A stretch of DNA of 64,000 bases from Daldinia sp. FL1419 (GCA_025201765.1 MU623425.1:62001-126000); one strand, 5' to 3'. Counted from the first letter of the stretch, positions 21,701-35,285 are shown. The notes: generated from the letters alone by a model not told the origin. Program-made: numbers and translations.

Positions 21701-23445
21701 ATGGCGCCGCACGCCGAAGCAGACGCGGGGGCCGCGTACGGGAACGGAAACTCGAACGGCACCAACAACTCGGCTTTGTCGCCATCCAGCGGACTTTTTA
21801 CGGTCAGCTCTCCCAACGTGACCTACACCGACAATGAGATCCTGTCCAAGTACACCTACCGGACCACCAGCGTCAGCAAGGATGATGCCGGCAAATACGT
21901 AGCTACTCCTAAGGAGACGGTGTACGACTTCAAGGTCGACCGCAAGGTCCCCAAGGTCGGTATGATGCTTGTCGGTTGGGGTGGAAACAACGGAACCACC
22001 GTGACCGCCGGCATCATCGCCAACCGCCGGGGCCTGGTTTGGGACACTCGCGAGGGTCCCCGTGCCGCCAACTACTACGGTTCCGTCATCATGGGTTCTA
22101 CCATGAAGCTCGGCACGGACCCCGTTAGCAAGCAGGAAGTTAACATCCCATTCCACGATGTCCTCCCTATGGTTCACCCCAACGACCTCGTCATTGGTGG
22201 TTGGGATATCAGCAGCATGAACCTCGCGGACGCTATGGACCGCGCTGCTGTCCTTGAGCCTACCCTGAAGGCGCAGGTCAAGAAGGAGATGGCCCAGATG
22301 GTCCCTCTTCCTAGCATTTACTACCCCGACTTCATTGCCGCCAACCAGGAGGACCGAGCCGACAATCTCATCCCGGGAAGCAAGGCCTCTACGGCCCACG
22401 TCGAGAAGATCCGTCAGGATATACGGTAAGCCTACTTCAAAATATCTAGATGTGATGTTTTTATTAATCCGAAATAGCGACTTCAAGCAGCAAAACGGCC
22501 TGGACAAGGTCATCGTACAATGGACCGCCAACACGGAGCGCTACGCCGACATCATTCCCGGCATCAACGACACAGCCGACAACCTGCTCAAGGCCATCGA
22601 GCAAGGGCACGAAGAAGTATCTCCCTCGACCGTCTTCGCCGTAGCCTGCATCCTCGAAAAAACGCCCTTCATCAACGGCTCGCCGCAAAACACCTTCGTC
22701 CCGGGCGCCATCGACCTGGCCTCGAAGCACGGGGCCTTCATCGGCGGCGACGACTTCAAGTCCGGACAGACCAAGATGAAGTCCGCGCTGGTGGATTTCC
22801 TCATCAACGCGGGCATCAAGCTTACTTCCATCGCGAGTTATAACCACCTCGGTAATAACGACGGCAAGAACTTGAGCTCTCAGCGACAGTTCCGGTCCAA
22901 GGAGATTTCCAAGAGCAACGTCGTGGATGATATGGTGGAGGCCAATTCGGTGCTGTATAAGAAGGGCGAACACCCCGATCACACGGTCGTGATTAAGTAC
23001 ATGCCGGCTGTAGGCGATAACAAGAGGGCGCTGGATGAGTACTACGCTGAGATATTCATGGGTGGACACCAGACCATTTCGTGAGTTCCCTCCCTCTCCA
23101 TTTCAAACCAACCCCCCCTCACTAACACCCCCCCCTTCCTCCAGCATCTTCAACGTCTGCGAAGACTCCCTGCTCGCCTCGCCCCTGATCATCGACCTGG
23201 TCGTCGTAGCGGAGATGATGACACGCATCAGCTGGAAGCTGTCCACACAGCCCGACGCCGAGTACAAGGGCTTCCACAGCGTCCTCAGCATCCTGAGCTA
23301 CATGCTCAAGGCCCCGCTGACGCCCCCCGGCACCCCCGTCGTCAACGCCCTCGCCAAGCAGCGCGGCGCCCTGACGAATATCTTCCGCGCCTGCGTGGGC
23401 TTGGAGCCCGAGAGCGACATGACGCTTGAGCATAAGCTGTTTTAG
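21701..23445 (+). CDS. INO1: Inositol-3-phosphate synthase
   Basis: Three exons (21701-22425, 22478-23080, 23145-23445) give 542 residues, the usual length for the family. The enzyme converts glucose 6-phosphate to 1L-myo-inositol 3-phosphate with NAD+ as catalytic cofactor. It is the committed step of inositol, and so phosphatidylinositol, synthesis in the cytosol. The NAD-binding glycine motif GWGGNNGTT lies near residue 90. Further family blocks are VIGGWDISSMNLADAM, VQWTANTERY, FIGGDDFKSGQTKMKS, SYNHLGNNDG and the RGALTNIFRACVGL end. Introns are short with standard GTAAGC and GTGAGT donors. No active-site loss is seen. The start is the first ATG in a long frame, with a variable Asn/Gly/Ser-rich leader before the conserved FTVSSPNVTYTD segment. 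Confidence 0.97.
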
Positions 23446-23985
23446 ACTAACCGCGCGCAGCTCGGCTGGTGAAAGCGCCATGTTGGGTTCGTCGTGCTGG
23501 TCTTTGAAATTCTTGGTTATGGCGTTGTTTAGGTACCTACCTGGCGATTCGCCGTAACACCCCTTTTTAAAACATTTCTTGGCGGAGACAACTCAACGCC
23601 CCCAGTCACACATATCACGGGATCTCAACATCCTAGATAACAAGAAGATATAGTACGAATATATTATGGATTTATTTATCACCCGCTGAATTATGCATGT
23701 AGGTAGCTCCGATGCTGGGGCTTACCCCCCCGAGATTTTTATGCTCCGATGTGATGTGATTTGATTTGATGTGATGCTATGCCGTAACATGGAGGACAAG
23801 CAATAAATACAACGCCGTAAAATGCAGCAAGCCGGGAGGTTTCTTTTTTCCCTCTCCGAATGGTATATCCTCCCCTAACTTGATCCCTGAACGCCGGCGC
23901 TATGCCTATATGTACCTGATGGAAATGCAAATGTACAGGATTAGCCCCGTATAGACAATAAGTCTGGCTCTGGTTATTCCCCCTT
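23446..23985. other. Convergent 3' intergenic region
   Basis: Lies between the 3' ends of INO1 (+) and the next gene (-). It holds a short GATGT/GATTT pentamer microsatellite near 23752-23777. No gene seen. Confidence 0.7.
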
Positions 23986-26900
23986 TCACAGCCAGGAATT
24001 GCTTTCCCTCAGCTTTTTATAATTATCGTAGTTCCTCCCCCTAAGCCTGCCGTCGCGATTCGGCAGCAACTCGGCGCCGCTGGCCGTGCTTATGCGCGTG
24101 CCGGCGCGGCTCTTCGCATCGCCTACTTCCTCGAAGAAGTAGTGGTTCGCGGCGGCCGAGTAGTTCACGCGCCACGGGACCACCATCCCCGCAATATCCG
24201 GGCCGTGGCCACAGCTCCCCGATAGCGCGACGCTAGGAGGCGAGTTTACGGCCACGGTGAATAGGTTTTGCGGCTCGGTGTAGTCGCTCACGAGACCCTG
24301 GCGGTAGAAAGCGAGGTACAGCAGACACGCGACGTTGATCGCGAAGACGGTGCCTAGCACGGCGTAGAATATGCCTTGCCATTTTTGTGTGTGCGAGGAT
24401 GTGTATTCTTGGGTGCGCATCGACGCTTTAAAGGGTTCGTAGGTACCTTCGTCCATTTCCACTTTGGCGTAGTCCCAGTCTATGCGGTATGACGAGCCGA
24501 GAGTTCCGGCTACGAGGGTTGATGAGGACAGGACTGCCAGAGCTTCAGCCATAGAGGGGAGGAAGGGATCGAGTTTTGCTTCGCGCAGTATGAAGTTTGT
24601 CATGATGCGCGCGTTACTCGCGTTGTTGTTCTGCACGCCGCCGTTGAGATCCATGGAAAGGCGCCATTGCTCGGCGAGATTCCTCCAGTCGCCAGAAGGG
24701 AACGGAGGATTATTAGCATCGTCGTTTCCTGATGCGGCGATGTATGAGTCGGTATCTTCGGGGTCCTCGCAGTGCGCTCCCATGGAACCGCCGGTTATGC
24801 CCGAGATATCGAATCGAGTCGAGCACTTGGGTGTTAGCCACGAACGCATCTCGCAGAGCGTGTATTCGGTAACGTTTGGCGATTTGGCCAGTATGTATAG
24901 AGAGTCCGAGCTAGCGACTGAAGAATTAGTGAGCATGTTGTAATCGATTGGGTACTACGAAAGTTGTTAGCTATGATGATACATTATACGATTTTTGAGC
25001 AGAAAAGGGGCTCTAACCAGTTGAAAAACGGGGGGTCGGCGGTGGTAACTTGGACCCCATCGAAAAAGATCATCAACTACGGTCCTATTCAACCATTGGT
25101 TGTCGGCCGGAGGCGGTACGTCGTTAAACCAATCTTCTACACCAATCCGCTGTCCAGGAATCTCGGTTCCCTCTGTCCTCGCGCCGGGCCAAGTGGTATA
25201 TATAAGAGGAGCCAAATCGTCGTGGCCAATATTGGCACACATAACATTAACCGCAGGTGAGGCGACACTGGCGCGGATCGAGTACTCTCCAACGCCACCA
25301 AGATCTTCGGGTTGCAATATATCGTTGCGCGGGTCTGTTGCTGCCAAGTAGACGCCTGCGTGGGGCATCGCGAGTGTAACGTTATTGACGATCCTACCGT
25401 AGGTCTCCAAATGAAGCTCCGGGTTTGCAGAGTCGGTCTCGATCCAAGACGACACCATTGTTGTGTTGTCGAATAAAATATGCCTTCCCACAGGCCTCAA
25501 GTCGAGACTGTCCATAGTTCCATGCTTACTGTCGCGGATGGTTTGCCATTCATTCCTAGAGAAATTGTTAGCTACCTACCTATAGACTGCTAATATCAAG
25601 GGCGTGCAACATACATGAAGGTAAGCAGGTTATGATATGATTGGCCTGAGTACTGAACGTCGAGACAAGAAGGAGCCGCACTTTTCGGGTCTAGATTCAG
25701 GTCGATGGGCGTCGCGCAAGCTTTCTGCACGTAGAAAGGATTCGCATAGGAAGCCTTTACCAGCCCTTCCAACTCGCGATTCTCCCACCGGCCAAACATA
25801 AGCTTGGGGCTTACCATGGCATCTGACGCCGTAGTGTAAAATAGAGAGCAGAGCGTCGCAAGAAGACTGATAAGACCTAAGAGGGTCACCGCAGCATAGG
25901 GAACTCCTTCCCAATAAGTAAGCAAAGAACCCGGTTGCTAGACTTGTTAGTACGTGCGAATAGTTACAGGAATGCGTGGTGATTAGTGGTTAGTGGTTCA
26001 CTTACAATGACCCAATTTCGCATCGTCATCTCAGCAAGAGTAATACCCTTGGCCCTTTTGACAAAAGCTCTTCGCGTAAGGATTTGGCCAAGGAGAGCGA
26101 CGTAGACCGTGACAAAGGATATTTCAATGGTTTTGGCGGCCAGGGTACAGATAAGGTTGGCCGTCGAGGGCGATATCTTCCATCCCTCACTAGACGATAT
26201 CCCTTTTCCATATCGCGGCTGGTAGATGGAAGTTACAAACCAAAGCCCGCTCAGAAGCGTAGAATACACGGACATCGAAGTTAGGATAACGTACGGCCAG
26301 CTCCTGTGCTTAATGTACACATCCCGCCTCGAGTAGCAGTCGAGAGGTGGTCGCCCTAGAAAACCGATTAGCGTCGACCATACTTTGGGTAAAGACGTAG
26401 TAGATGTGGATAATACCGTATCGCGCAGCGAGATCGTCAATCTCGATATCGCTATCGTCCGAGCTGGCACAATGCTCCTCGGGAATTTCGCGCGCGTTGA
26501 CCGAATCCATTTGGTGCTCCTCCGTCTCGCGATGTGGCTGTGCGGCCCGATGGTGCTCTTCTCTGATCTGGTCGTAGTCGCCACTAATACGAGTGAAAGA
26601 ATTGCTTTTGAAAAGCGTCGTCGGAAGAGAACGGTCCAACATTTCTTTGAATTTCGTGCGACGCAGGGGTTCGGGTTTCTCTAATTTAGCTGCAGCAGAA
26701 TTGCCAGCTTCAATATGAACTTCCGTTCTAGGAAGCATACCGTTGTGGTCGAATGGCCAGGTCCAAGATGCGGATGTATCGTAAACAGTATTATTACTGC
26801 TTGTCGGTACCAGGGGTTCAGAAGGGGAAGTTGAACACTGTTTTGGAGAGGTCGATATAATATGTTCTTCGGAGATATCTTGTGATTCTTGCGCTGCTTG

Positions 26901-27122
26901 TGGTTTTTGTTCTATTTCTTCTCTAGAAGAAATCTTGGGAGGCGGTACTGGTGGCTGAGCTGCTAAACGAGTAGACGTTGGCTCGCCGTCAGTAATAAAT
27001 TCCTTCTGATTACGCCAAGGAGAAAATGTCGATGGTAGAAAAATGGGCATCTCATCAGCTGGGTGTGCATCTAATTCCTGTGCACGTTTCTCCATGACCG
27101 CCGATCTGCATTTAGGCATCAT
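23986..27122 (-). CDS. Large multispanning membrane protein, fungal, function unknown
   Basis: Five exons (26417-27122, 26006-26355, 25615-25937, 25018-25555, 23986-24954) join in frame into 961 residues. Introns have good branch points (TACTAAC, GCTAAC). Residues 1 to about 235 are hydrophilic, Pro/Ser/Glu-rich and probably disordered and cytosolic. Membrane segments follow (SWPYVILTSMSVYSTLLSGL, an ISPSTANLICTLAAK block, and AAVTLLGLISLLATLCSLFY). A large region with several N-glycosylation sequons comes next, then another membrane segment near FYAVLGTVFAINVACLLYLAF, and a hydrophilic tail. It resembles a recurrent uncharacterised membrane family of Pezizomycotina; I cannot name a domain. 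No function is proposed beyond membrane location. Confidence 0.8.
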
Positions 27123-29761
27123 GTCTCTCAAGTCGCTCTTTTTACTATTATGGTTCCTAGGACCTAATTATTATTATTAAGGTGAGCCGGCCTTGACGGA
27201 ACCGGTCAAGTTACTGATGTGGGAAAAGAGATGGTGTAGACTAGCCAACAATCGCAGCACAAAGCCGCACAGTGCAATAGTGAATATAGTAGGGGAATAC
27301 CAGGGTATGATAGCGACCTATCTCCTAGGTATCGTACCTAAGGCAGAGAACCCCGTTTTCTTTTCCCTCTTCATCCATTCACCGCTGGGGATCAACTACG
27401 GATAGAACCTGACTGAGGAATAAGGACCCTGAGGGTGGGTGCGGCTGAACGGGATGGGTTAAACGGACACGGTGCTTATCCGCTACTCTTAGAACACGAT
27501 AATGTTGACGATCTGGGAATATTTATATAGAGGTACCTAATTCCATTGCAAAAAGCCTGGACTATGTTCGGATACCGACAGGACTTCCCGCCTCAGCATT
27601 TCGGGTATCTTTATGAGGTACCTACCTAATGTAAGGTACTAGGTCAGTTGCTCAGAGATAAAAACATGCTACCCTAACAAACATAGCAAACAAAAAGATG
27701 AGCAGAATTAATAGATTATAGGACGCCGCCGCGTATTACCGTGGTCCGTATTATCCCTTTACCGTCTCCAGAGTAGGGGATATGCTGGCTGGACCTATCC
27801 AGGCTGTGGACTGATTAGCCGGGGTAAATAATCCATCGCGTTGGAAAGCTTGGGCGATAGGTACGCTACTATGTAGCTTTTTGCCCGCACCATAAAAAAA
27901 TGATGTAAGGGATATATAACAACGCTGGCATCATATCGCGGTACTTGCATGGGAAAAAAAAAGAAAAAGAGAAAAAAAAGGATGTATGGAAGAAAGATTT
28001 GAATGTTCTAACTAACAAGTTAAACTGCAGCGACGCAGCCAAAGAAAGAAATATGTTGGCACTAGAGCATGCACTAACATGTACCTTTGTACCCTGTAAG
28101 CAGCCAATGCATCGCGCATGTTAGGTAGATCTCTCCCTTAAGTAATCAATTCGTCCGCTGCTGCGGTAGTACAATTTTTAGTGTATGCCCGCTAAGTAGT
28201 CCTCTAAAAATAGAACAACAAGTACCTAGGTATGCACTCAGGTACATTCCATCGTCCCGGGCACCTATCGAGAGCCTCATGATCTAAGGTACCCCCCTAT
28301 GACCTGTCAGATAGCCTATGCGCACAGGCACATTCCCCTTACATACATGCAAATCTGGAAATTCTGTCCATGGTCACTAAGTTATCTATTGATGGAGATC
28401 CAAGAAGACCAAATTATTCTTGCCGTACAATTGCTTGCTTCTGGACTCGGTTATCTTGTGTGTTCCAAGCAGCATATATAGGTAGGTACCTAATTAACTT
28501 TCTTGCTGACCAACCATATTGAAGGACTCCAAGTATTTACTACTACTAAATGACCTTTGTAATATAGGTAGGTCAGAGTAAAATACATCACGCATTGCCT
28601 ATGCAAATTTAAAGATTCTACGTACTTGTTATCCTATCAATCTGTTGTTATTACGGTGCTTGCTAAAACAAAGAGGACTTGGGCCTCGCAGGGGTTGTGT
28701 TTCTTACGAGGCTTTGCCACAATCTATCAGGAACGGGTTTGTTAAAACCAACAACTCGAGATTCTACATATCAGTACTCTATTATCTATTATTATTATTA
28801 TTTCCACTGTAGACAGCCTCAGTATTCATATCCAAATCCAACTCGGAAATCTCCACTATGCCGAGTGACGTTCCTACCGAGGCCCGTCCCGGGACTTTAG
28901 GTGGTCTAGATTCTAAGTTCCCTCCGTCTTGGGGCTGGGGAGCAATCAATCGGATCTGGGGGCATTGTCGGCGCCGCAACCACCGACAAATGTCATCTAG
29001 GACAGAGAACTGGCGTGCTTTTTTATTGTTTCTCTGTATTTGACAAATCTGTCTAGCCCCATTTCTTGACACTGCGACGTATTGGTTGGTATATACGTTC
29101 TATAAATAGATATATTAGTAACGTTCCTTATGCGATCACTTCTCATAATACACAATATTTGAAACAGATACATCTACTAGGCACGGGGGGAGGGAGTAAT
29201 GGAAATCGTCACGAACAGGCCGTAGTCGGTAGGCTTAAACCCCGCCAAACACTGACGAAGTAACTTGCCGTGTCGAGGTTATTTATAATCTAGGGGAAGT
29301 ATTCCTAAGTGTAATCGTGATAATCGCTTTTTAACTAGGATGGTACCCGCGTCCGTCAGGATAAATACTTGGAGTTTGATTTCCTTACCCTATAGGGCTG
29401 GGTAAGACCTAGGGGTTGCGCATAACAAAACCAGCAAGTTCTATCGAGACATCATACTTAACACATTAGAGTGACTTTGGGTAGGTACTTCTTCGAAAAG
29501 CCTCAGGGGTTTGGCTTCGCCCGTAATCGGGGCTAGTTTTTTTCCTTCTTAATCAAACTTGAGGGGGAAAAGAAACGAAAAACATCCAAACATATTCTAT
29601 TCAGTAACCTCCTAATCCTGACCTAGTCACTTGTACACGTTCTACGAGTTTGTAAATTCATCTAGTCCTTCACAGTCTCATCCTAGTTCCGAGGATACCC
29701 AAAACGACAGGGTTCCTATAACTGGAATTAGTATAGATACTAGCATGTATAGATTAGCGAC
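27123..29761. other. Intergenic, no supportable gene
   Basis: Contains an A/G-rich tract at about 27953-27981, an exact TACCTAGGTA at 28223-28232 and other TAGGTA-type copies. A 61-codon ORF at 28858-29043 begins with a plausible ATG but has no domain or supporting splice structure, so I do not call it. The left end carries the promoter of the preceding minus-strand gene. Confidence 0.55.
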
Positions 29762-31151
29762 TTACAGGTTATTTTCGGGACTAATCGAGATCTTGCCGTT
29801 CTCGGCGTCGAACGTAACGTCGTTTTTGGACGTAGAAGAGCTGCTCGTGTTTGACTTGGAAGGCTGGACCTCGATACCTAGAATTCGGATCCCGGACTCG
29901 GTCTTCTTGCTAAAATGCTCAATAGCCTCCTTAGTGGATTGTTTGGTATCGCCCTGGAAGGATGCCTCAAGACCCACACCGTAACCAATGAGCATTGCCG
30001 TGGGAACGACGTAGTCCTCCTCGGCGGGTGCGTCAGCGACGAACTTGAAGTTCTTGCGAATGTTGGGGTGGTCCCAGTTCCCGCGAGTGATCGGAATCGT
30101 AGCCCATTCCTTGACTTTGAGATTGAAGTTGACCTTGTGGAGCTCGTCTTCTAGCTGCTCGGCGGAATTCTTGTCTTTCTCTTCTAAGCTCGCGGCCTTG
30201 TTGAAAACGACCCATATCTCATTGTTCTGGTTGCTGAGACTCTCGGAATGACCGAAGGACGTCCATGATAAGTTCTTGCCGCGGTTGACAGATACGCTTA
30301 TGTTATGATAGTTGGTGTTGGTAGACTTTTTCCACTTGGAGAGCAAGTTGCCGTAGCCGCTCAAGCTGTAAGCGGGGACGTAGGCGATATCCTCCTTATT
30401 AATCACTTTGTCGGGTACGATATCGGAGAAAATGGTAGGCATGTTGAGGCCCGGGTGTTTCTCTTGGTCAAAGGCCTTGGCGATTGATACTTGAACATCA
30501 ATCATGTTCTGAACCTGCTGGCCGTAGGTGTTCTTAAGCAGGGTGTGATATGCGGACGTAGTGTTCGCAACACCAATTCTGAAGTCCCCAAGATCGGAAG
30601 CATTTGTTTCCGACCAAGTCTTGTATTCAAGCACATCCTTCTGGTGCTGTCTCTTCTTTTGGGCAAGATACTTGGCGTAGTCATCCCAAGACTTCTGCGT
30701 GGCATTCGCGTAGTCGGTCTCGGCGGATTCCTTTTCTGTGCGGGCGTCGTTGACCTTTGACTGGATGTCCGAAGCGAAGGTCATCCCAGTCGGGACCTAC
30801 TACAGAGTTAGCCAAAGTTGAAAGAATATATAGGTTTCAGAAGCGCACTGGGTTAATGTAGTTGGAAAGAGTCCGGAGGCGTGTGGGGTATCGTTCGCTT
30901 GCAGATGATGGGACGAACAGTGCGCCAGCCGTAGCCGGAAGCATAGCGCCGGCATTTTTCTCAACGTCGCGGTTGATATCCTCCGCTCTATCATTGACAC
31001 CAAGGGGAACGTAGGTCGGCGGGCAAATGAATAGAACATCGTTAGTTCCAAGACCTGCTGGAGCTATCTGTTGTTGGATTCCTTTGGTGTAGGAGAGCCA
31101 TATGTTCTTATCCGAGTCACGGATCTCAACTTGAGCTTCTTCGGAAGACAT
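29762..31151 (-). CDS. Uncharacterised 445-residue protein with central coiled coil
   Basis: Two exons (30849-31151 and 29762-30796) give 445 residues. The N-terminal 100 residues are globular-looking, with no signal peptide. A helical, charged segment (about 110-170; Lys/Glu/Gln-rich) should form a coiled coil. The C-terminal half is soluble, mixed in character, and ends in a Ser-rich tail. No membrane segment and no catalytic motif that I recognise. The intron uses a GTGCGC donor and a GTAGTAG acceptor, so the junction is less certain than others. The TAA stop overlaps a GTAAGT donor. A 44-base intron with a TACTAAT branch could instead splice the end to a 15-residue alternative tail. Function unknown. 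Confidence 0.75.
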
Positions 31152-32675
31152 GATGGTTTATGAAGTTACTTGAAAGGTATTGGAGTAATTGTAAGAACTG
31201 ATAGGTAATGGCGAATTCTGTGATCGGAAATATATTGTGTAGAAAACTCGCGGGATGCAGGCAGATTTTATATCTAAGAGCACGCATCGTCTCGGAGGGT
31301 AGATTGCCTGGTGGCTCGTTGAGCCCATACGATAGGGCTTTCTTCATTTTACCCATGTGGCTTCTCAATAGGCTTAACATCTTAGAATAAGACGACCTCG
31401 ATTTCCGAGTCTCGACTCGTCCTCTCCGTAGATGACTAGTCGAGAACGTCCACGGCGCAAGCTAACAACCATCAAAGACGGAATGCGATGGCGTTTCCGA
31501 GCCTTATTCTAATCACGATTGAACATACGAGCATAGCTAAGCATTCATCGGTCTACTAACCACTTACGAGCCGAGGATAGGTCTATGGATAGCATCAGCA
31601 CTATTGACTTAGGTAGTCACGTAGAGAGTGCCTCGTCTCGCGGAACTACATAATAAAGGTGATAATTGAACTGACTGATCATTTTCTACGGATGGTATTT
31701 TAGAAACATAATGGTCCAGATCCATTCAGAACTTTTCGCCGGTTCTAATATGCGTTATGGCTGCGCTAAGAGGAGAATATTCAGCCTCATCGTTATGCCA
31801 AGGGCTGCTAACTTGGAAGGTCAGCCACTAGGGTTCTGGAGTCAAGGAGAAAGCTCACGCGATACGTAGTATACGTATTCTAGAATGCTAGCAGATTTAA
31901 TAGCGGTGAAGAGAAAGTATCTACAGTATCTCGGAATAGAGAGGGCAATTAGTGAAACATCTGGCTGGGGATTATTGTCTAACTCTTTGCATGTAAAGTC
32001 AGGGCATCGTCGGACACTCCTCAAGCTCTCCCTGCTCAGTATCATGCCTATAAGGCGTGTATGACTCACGTCTAGTTCAAGCTAGTTATAATTAATTAAA
32101 GTTGATTCCCTATTAAATTTGGTCTAGTTGAACACGTCTCATCCTTGAGACTGATAATATTTACAGGCTGCCTCGCTATCGTGTACCCTCCCTCATAGCC
32201 TTAGAATCGAATTATCCTGCCCTCATAAGCTTCGTCTAAACCCCTAATTTACATGTAAAAAGGTATGTAATCATGTCTACCTTATATACATCATGCTATG
32301 ATGATCTGGGTAGCGTTGAAAACATCTTTAGTCTTGGGTGGGTGGAACCGTTGATCACCCAGCCTGCCCTGTAAGTGAAAATGACCCTCTATTTACACCT
32401 CTATTGTTACTGTTTATTGGGGTGCTCCGTTGTTATGATAATGTTAATAGAATGGGTTTGGGGCTGCTGTGTGTGCCTAGTGTTGTGATGATTGAACATC
32501 AGCTAAGCCCAGTGTATTGCAGACTTATGTATTAACCGTCTCGACGGTCTTGTTGCCTGTTTATTCACGATACCCCAGTTGTATTGGGGCGAAATAAGCC
32601 TTAGGTGTGGCCATTGAAGGCCATATAATTGTTGGCGCCTTGTGGTGGTAACGCTGATTGTAACATCGTAGTCGC
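31152..32675. other. Intergenic, no gene seen
   Basis: Between two same-strand genes. It must contain the promoter of the 445-residue protein gene and the 3' end of the SGNH hydrolase gene is at its right border. ORFs here are short, without domain character. Confidence 0.6.
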
Positions 32676-33903
32676 CTAACTACCCGCTCTCTCAGCTTCA
32701 CCATCGTCGGGAGTACCGTTCTTAGCGGGCTTTTGGAGGAATCCTTTCTTGTTTGCCTCCTGGATTGCATTAACGAAGATGGTGCCCATCATCTCGTAGC
32801 CCTTGACTGTCGGGTGCGAGCCGTCGGGCCCGATCTCGTTCACCGAAGGAACCCCCGAAGCGCCTTCGCTAGGATGCATCTCGGCTAAAACAACCGGCTG
32901 CCCGTTCGCTTCGTACTTCTTCATGATGCTTCGATATTGTGCGTTCATATCCAAGACCTTGTCCTCGAGTTGTCCACCTCCAACTGTGTTTGTGAGCATC
33001 GTGCTTAGGATGACTGTTGATTTGTCCGATGCCTGAAGTAGGTAATCGATCATGTCTTCCATCTGCTCGCCCACTTTGTCGACGTCCTTATTCTGCAGAA
33101 GGTTGTTGGTTCCCAAATTTATGACGAATACGTTGGGTAGCATCTTGGGGACGGCCTTCTTGGCATAGTTGTGCATGTCTTTGATCTTCTTGCCTCCATA
33201 CGCTTCAACATCATTGTCGACAAAATCTCCCAATCGTACGGATCCCACCATGTTTACTTTGTAGCCCAAGTCGACGAGCTGATCACGCATTGGCTTACGG
33301 AAACCTAAATATCCGGGAGATGTCTCCCCCTTAACGATGGAGGCACCGAGTGCCATTATTCTTAGGGGAACATCGCTAGGGCTTGCCGCTGATTTTCCGC
33401 TAGTCGGCGTAGCGGATGACGTGGAGGCATCCGAGGATGTTGTCGATTTGGACGTAGTAGAATCGGCGTTAGTAGTATTGGTTGTAGTTGACGATGACGA
33501 TGACGAGGTAGATGTCACCCTGGACTCCGAGGTGGTTGTTGGTTCAAGCGCACCAACCGCCGCCGCCGCAGTGCTTGTGCCTACCAAAATAGTTGTTGAT
33601 GGTGAAGAGATGGCGGCTAATTGTTCACTGGATTTAGATCCATCGGATGAACCGCCAGCATGAATCACACCGGTTGCGGCAAGAGCTAAGATGATAGCTT
33701 AATGTTAGTGTATACGGCTCGGCTATAGCTCATGTGAATAACACGGATTTCTCTTGGGACGTACCAATTACTACTATCGCTGCAACGAGGAGACCGCTGA
33801 CGGCGGTGAAAATCGCAATTCCCTTCTTGGACCGTAGAAATGCCAACCGTGAATTCCGAGGTGGAGCGTCTTGATCCTTCTCCACAATGTTTTCCCAAGA
33901 CAT
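32676..33903 (-). CDS. Membrane-anchored SGNH/GDSL-type hydrolase
   Basis: Two exons (33765-33903 and 32676-33685) give 382 residues. A cytosolic N-terminus of about 28 residues precedes one membrane segment (about 29-52), which predicts type II topology with the enzyme outside. A Ser/Thr-rich linker (about 70-145), probably O-glycosylated, leads to the catalytic domain. SGNH blocks are visible: GAS with the nucleophile Ser at about 162, GTNN at about 238-241, and DGSHP with Asp and His at about 334 and 337. The pattern suits lipases and carbohydrate esterases of the SGNH fold, such as CE3-like acetyl xylan esterases. The substrate is not readable. A cell-surface esterase is the likely role. 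Confidence 0.88.
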
Positions 33904-35285
33904 CTTGCCTGTCCAATTTTCAGACGCTCGGGAACCTACGAAAGGGCAAATAGGAGATGACCTATTTCCCCAGAACGCGGGACCTGGGAGGTTATTTCAA
34001 CCTCGCCCTACCATGTGCCTAGATCGTGATGGGCGTGGGAAAGAGATTTGCCAAGGCGTTAGTCTGATGTTCGCCAGGGTTTCGGAACAAACGAACTGCT
34101 TGATTCGACAGCTTGAAATGTGGCCGCTGTGGTAACTTGTAAGACGTCACATCCTACGCCAAGCCAGCTGCGTCTGCTATACTTATCTCACTCGGATACC
34201 GGCACGCAACCCATCGCGGTTTATAAATGTCAATATCTTCAATGCTACCTACGTCTTGTTTTCCGAAGTCTAACCAATCCAATTTCGGACTATAATATAG
34301 AAGCGTCAAGGCTCTCTTTGAGCACGAAGTGATCGTACGTAGTATAAACTATGCTCATCTCTCCGTAACGACGATCAACAATCCTCGTTGATAATTATTT
34401 TAGTGTAAATGTGCTGTATTGATAGTACGAGGCGCAGCGTGTTTATACCCCCTGGTATATTCCCTCGGGCGACACGTTTAATCGTCTGACACGTTCTATG
34501 CCTTCTATGCCACGCTTTATTCTCCATTTTTCGCTTCCCTCGTAGCAGATAAAGAATTCAATTGGTAACTTATTAGGATAGTTCAGTTTGCCTTCCCGTT
34601 TTCAAACAACTGGGTTTGTTTAACATAGCACAATAACAGCGCTGCAGGATTTACGAGGGGAAGCGATAAATCCCCCTGCCAACAATACCTACCAACTTTC
34701 ATCCCAGAGAGACCGCTACATCAGCTGCTAGTAATAGGGGCTAGTAATTCCGATCTGGTGAAATAATTATTACGGCAGTCGATTTGTCGACTTTTGTGTC
34801 TGCTGAAGGATTTTGCTGGGCGCTTGGACCAACGAATCTTTTCTACATACTGCATCTATATTTTTTTCGTCCGGGTACTATCAAGAGCCTAAGGAAAAAT
34901 CCCACAAAGGCGATATACTCTGCATGGAAATAGGAGGCAGATATTAACTTATATGGGCATAATATGAGAAAATTTATGAGACATGGGATGGCTAGAGCAC
35001 GCACCCTTAAAAGATGGATTTAAGGCGTCATTTGGTATGAGAGGTCATTGCAATGGCGTTGGCCGATTTCTTTTTATCAACACCAAAAGGGAGAAAAAAA
35101 AAAAAAGAGTAAAGAAATCCCAAATCCAAGCAAGTCAAGTGTCGAGTACAAAAAAGCAGTGATCTGAACTAAGATAGGAGCTAACTAAGATAGTCGTAGG
35201 AGACTTAGGGCAACTATGGCGGGAATGCTGGCCCACAACGCGCCTAGAGAGGCCCACAACTTACACACAAAAAGATAAAAAGATG
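33904..35285. other. Intergenic, no gene seen
   Basis: Upstream of the SGNH hydrolase gene and downstream of the tRNA. ORFs at 33887-34135 and 34120-34332 have no domain character. An A-run lies near 35094-35107. Nothing else stands out. Confidence 0.6.

Noticed and set aside
21629..23069. Long antisense ORFs (301 and 201 codons) opposite INO1
   Set aside because: They mirror a GC-biased coding strand. Their translations have no domain character, and INO1 is unambiguous on the other strand.
28858..29043. 61-codon ORF with a plausible start context
   Set aside because: No domain, no splice extension and no neighbour support; too short to separate from chance.
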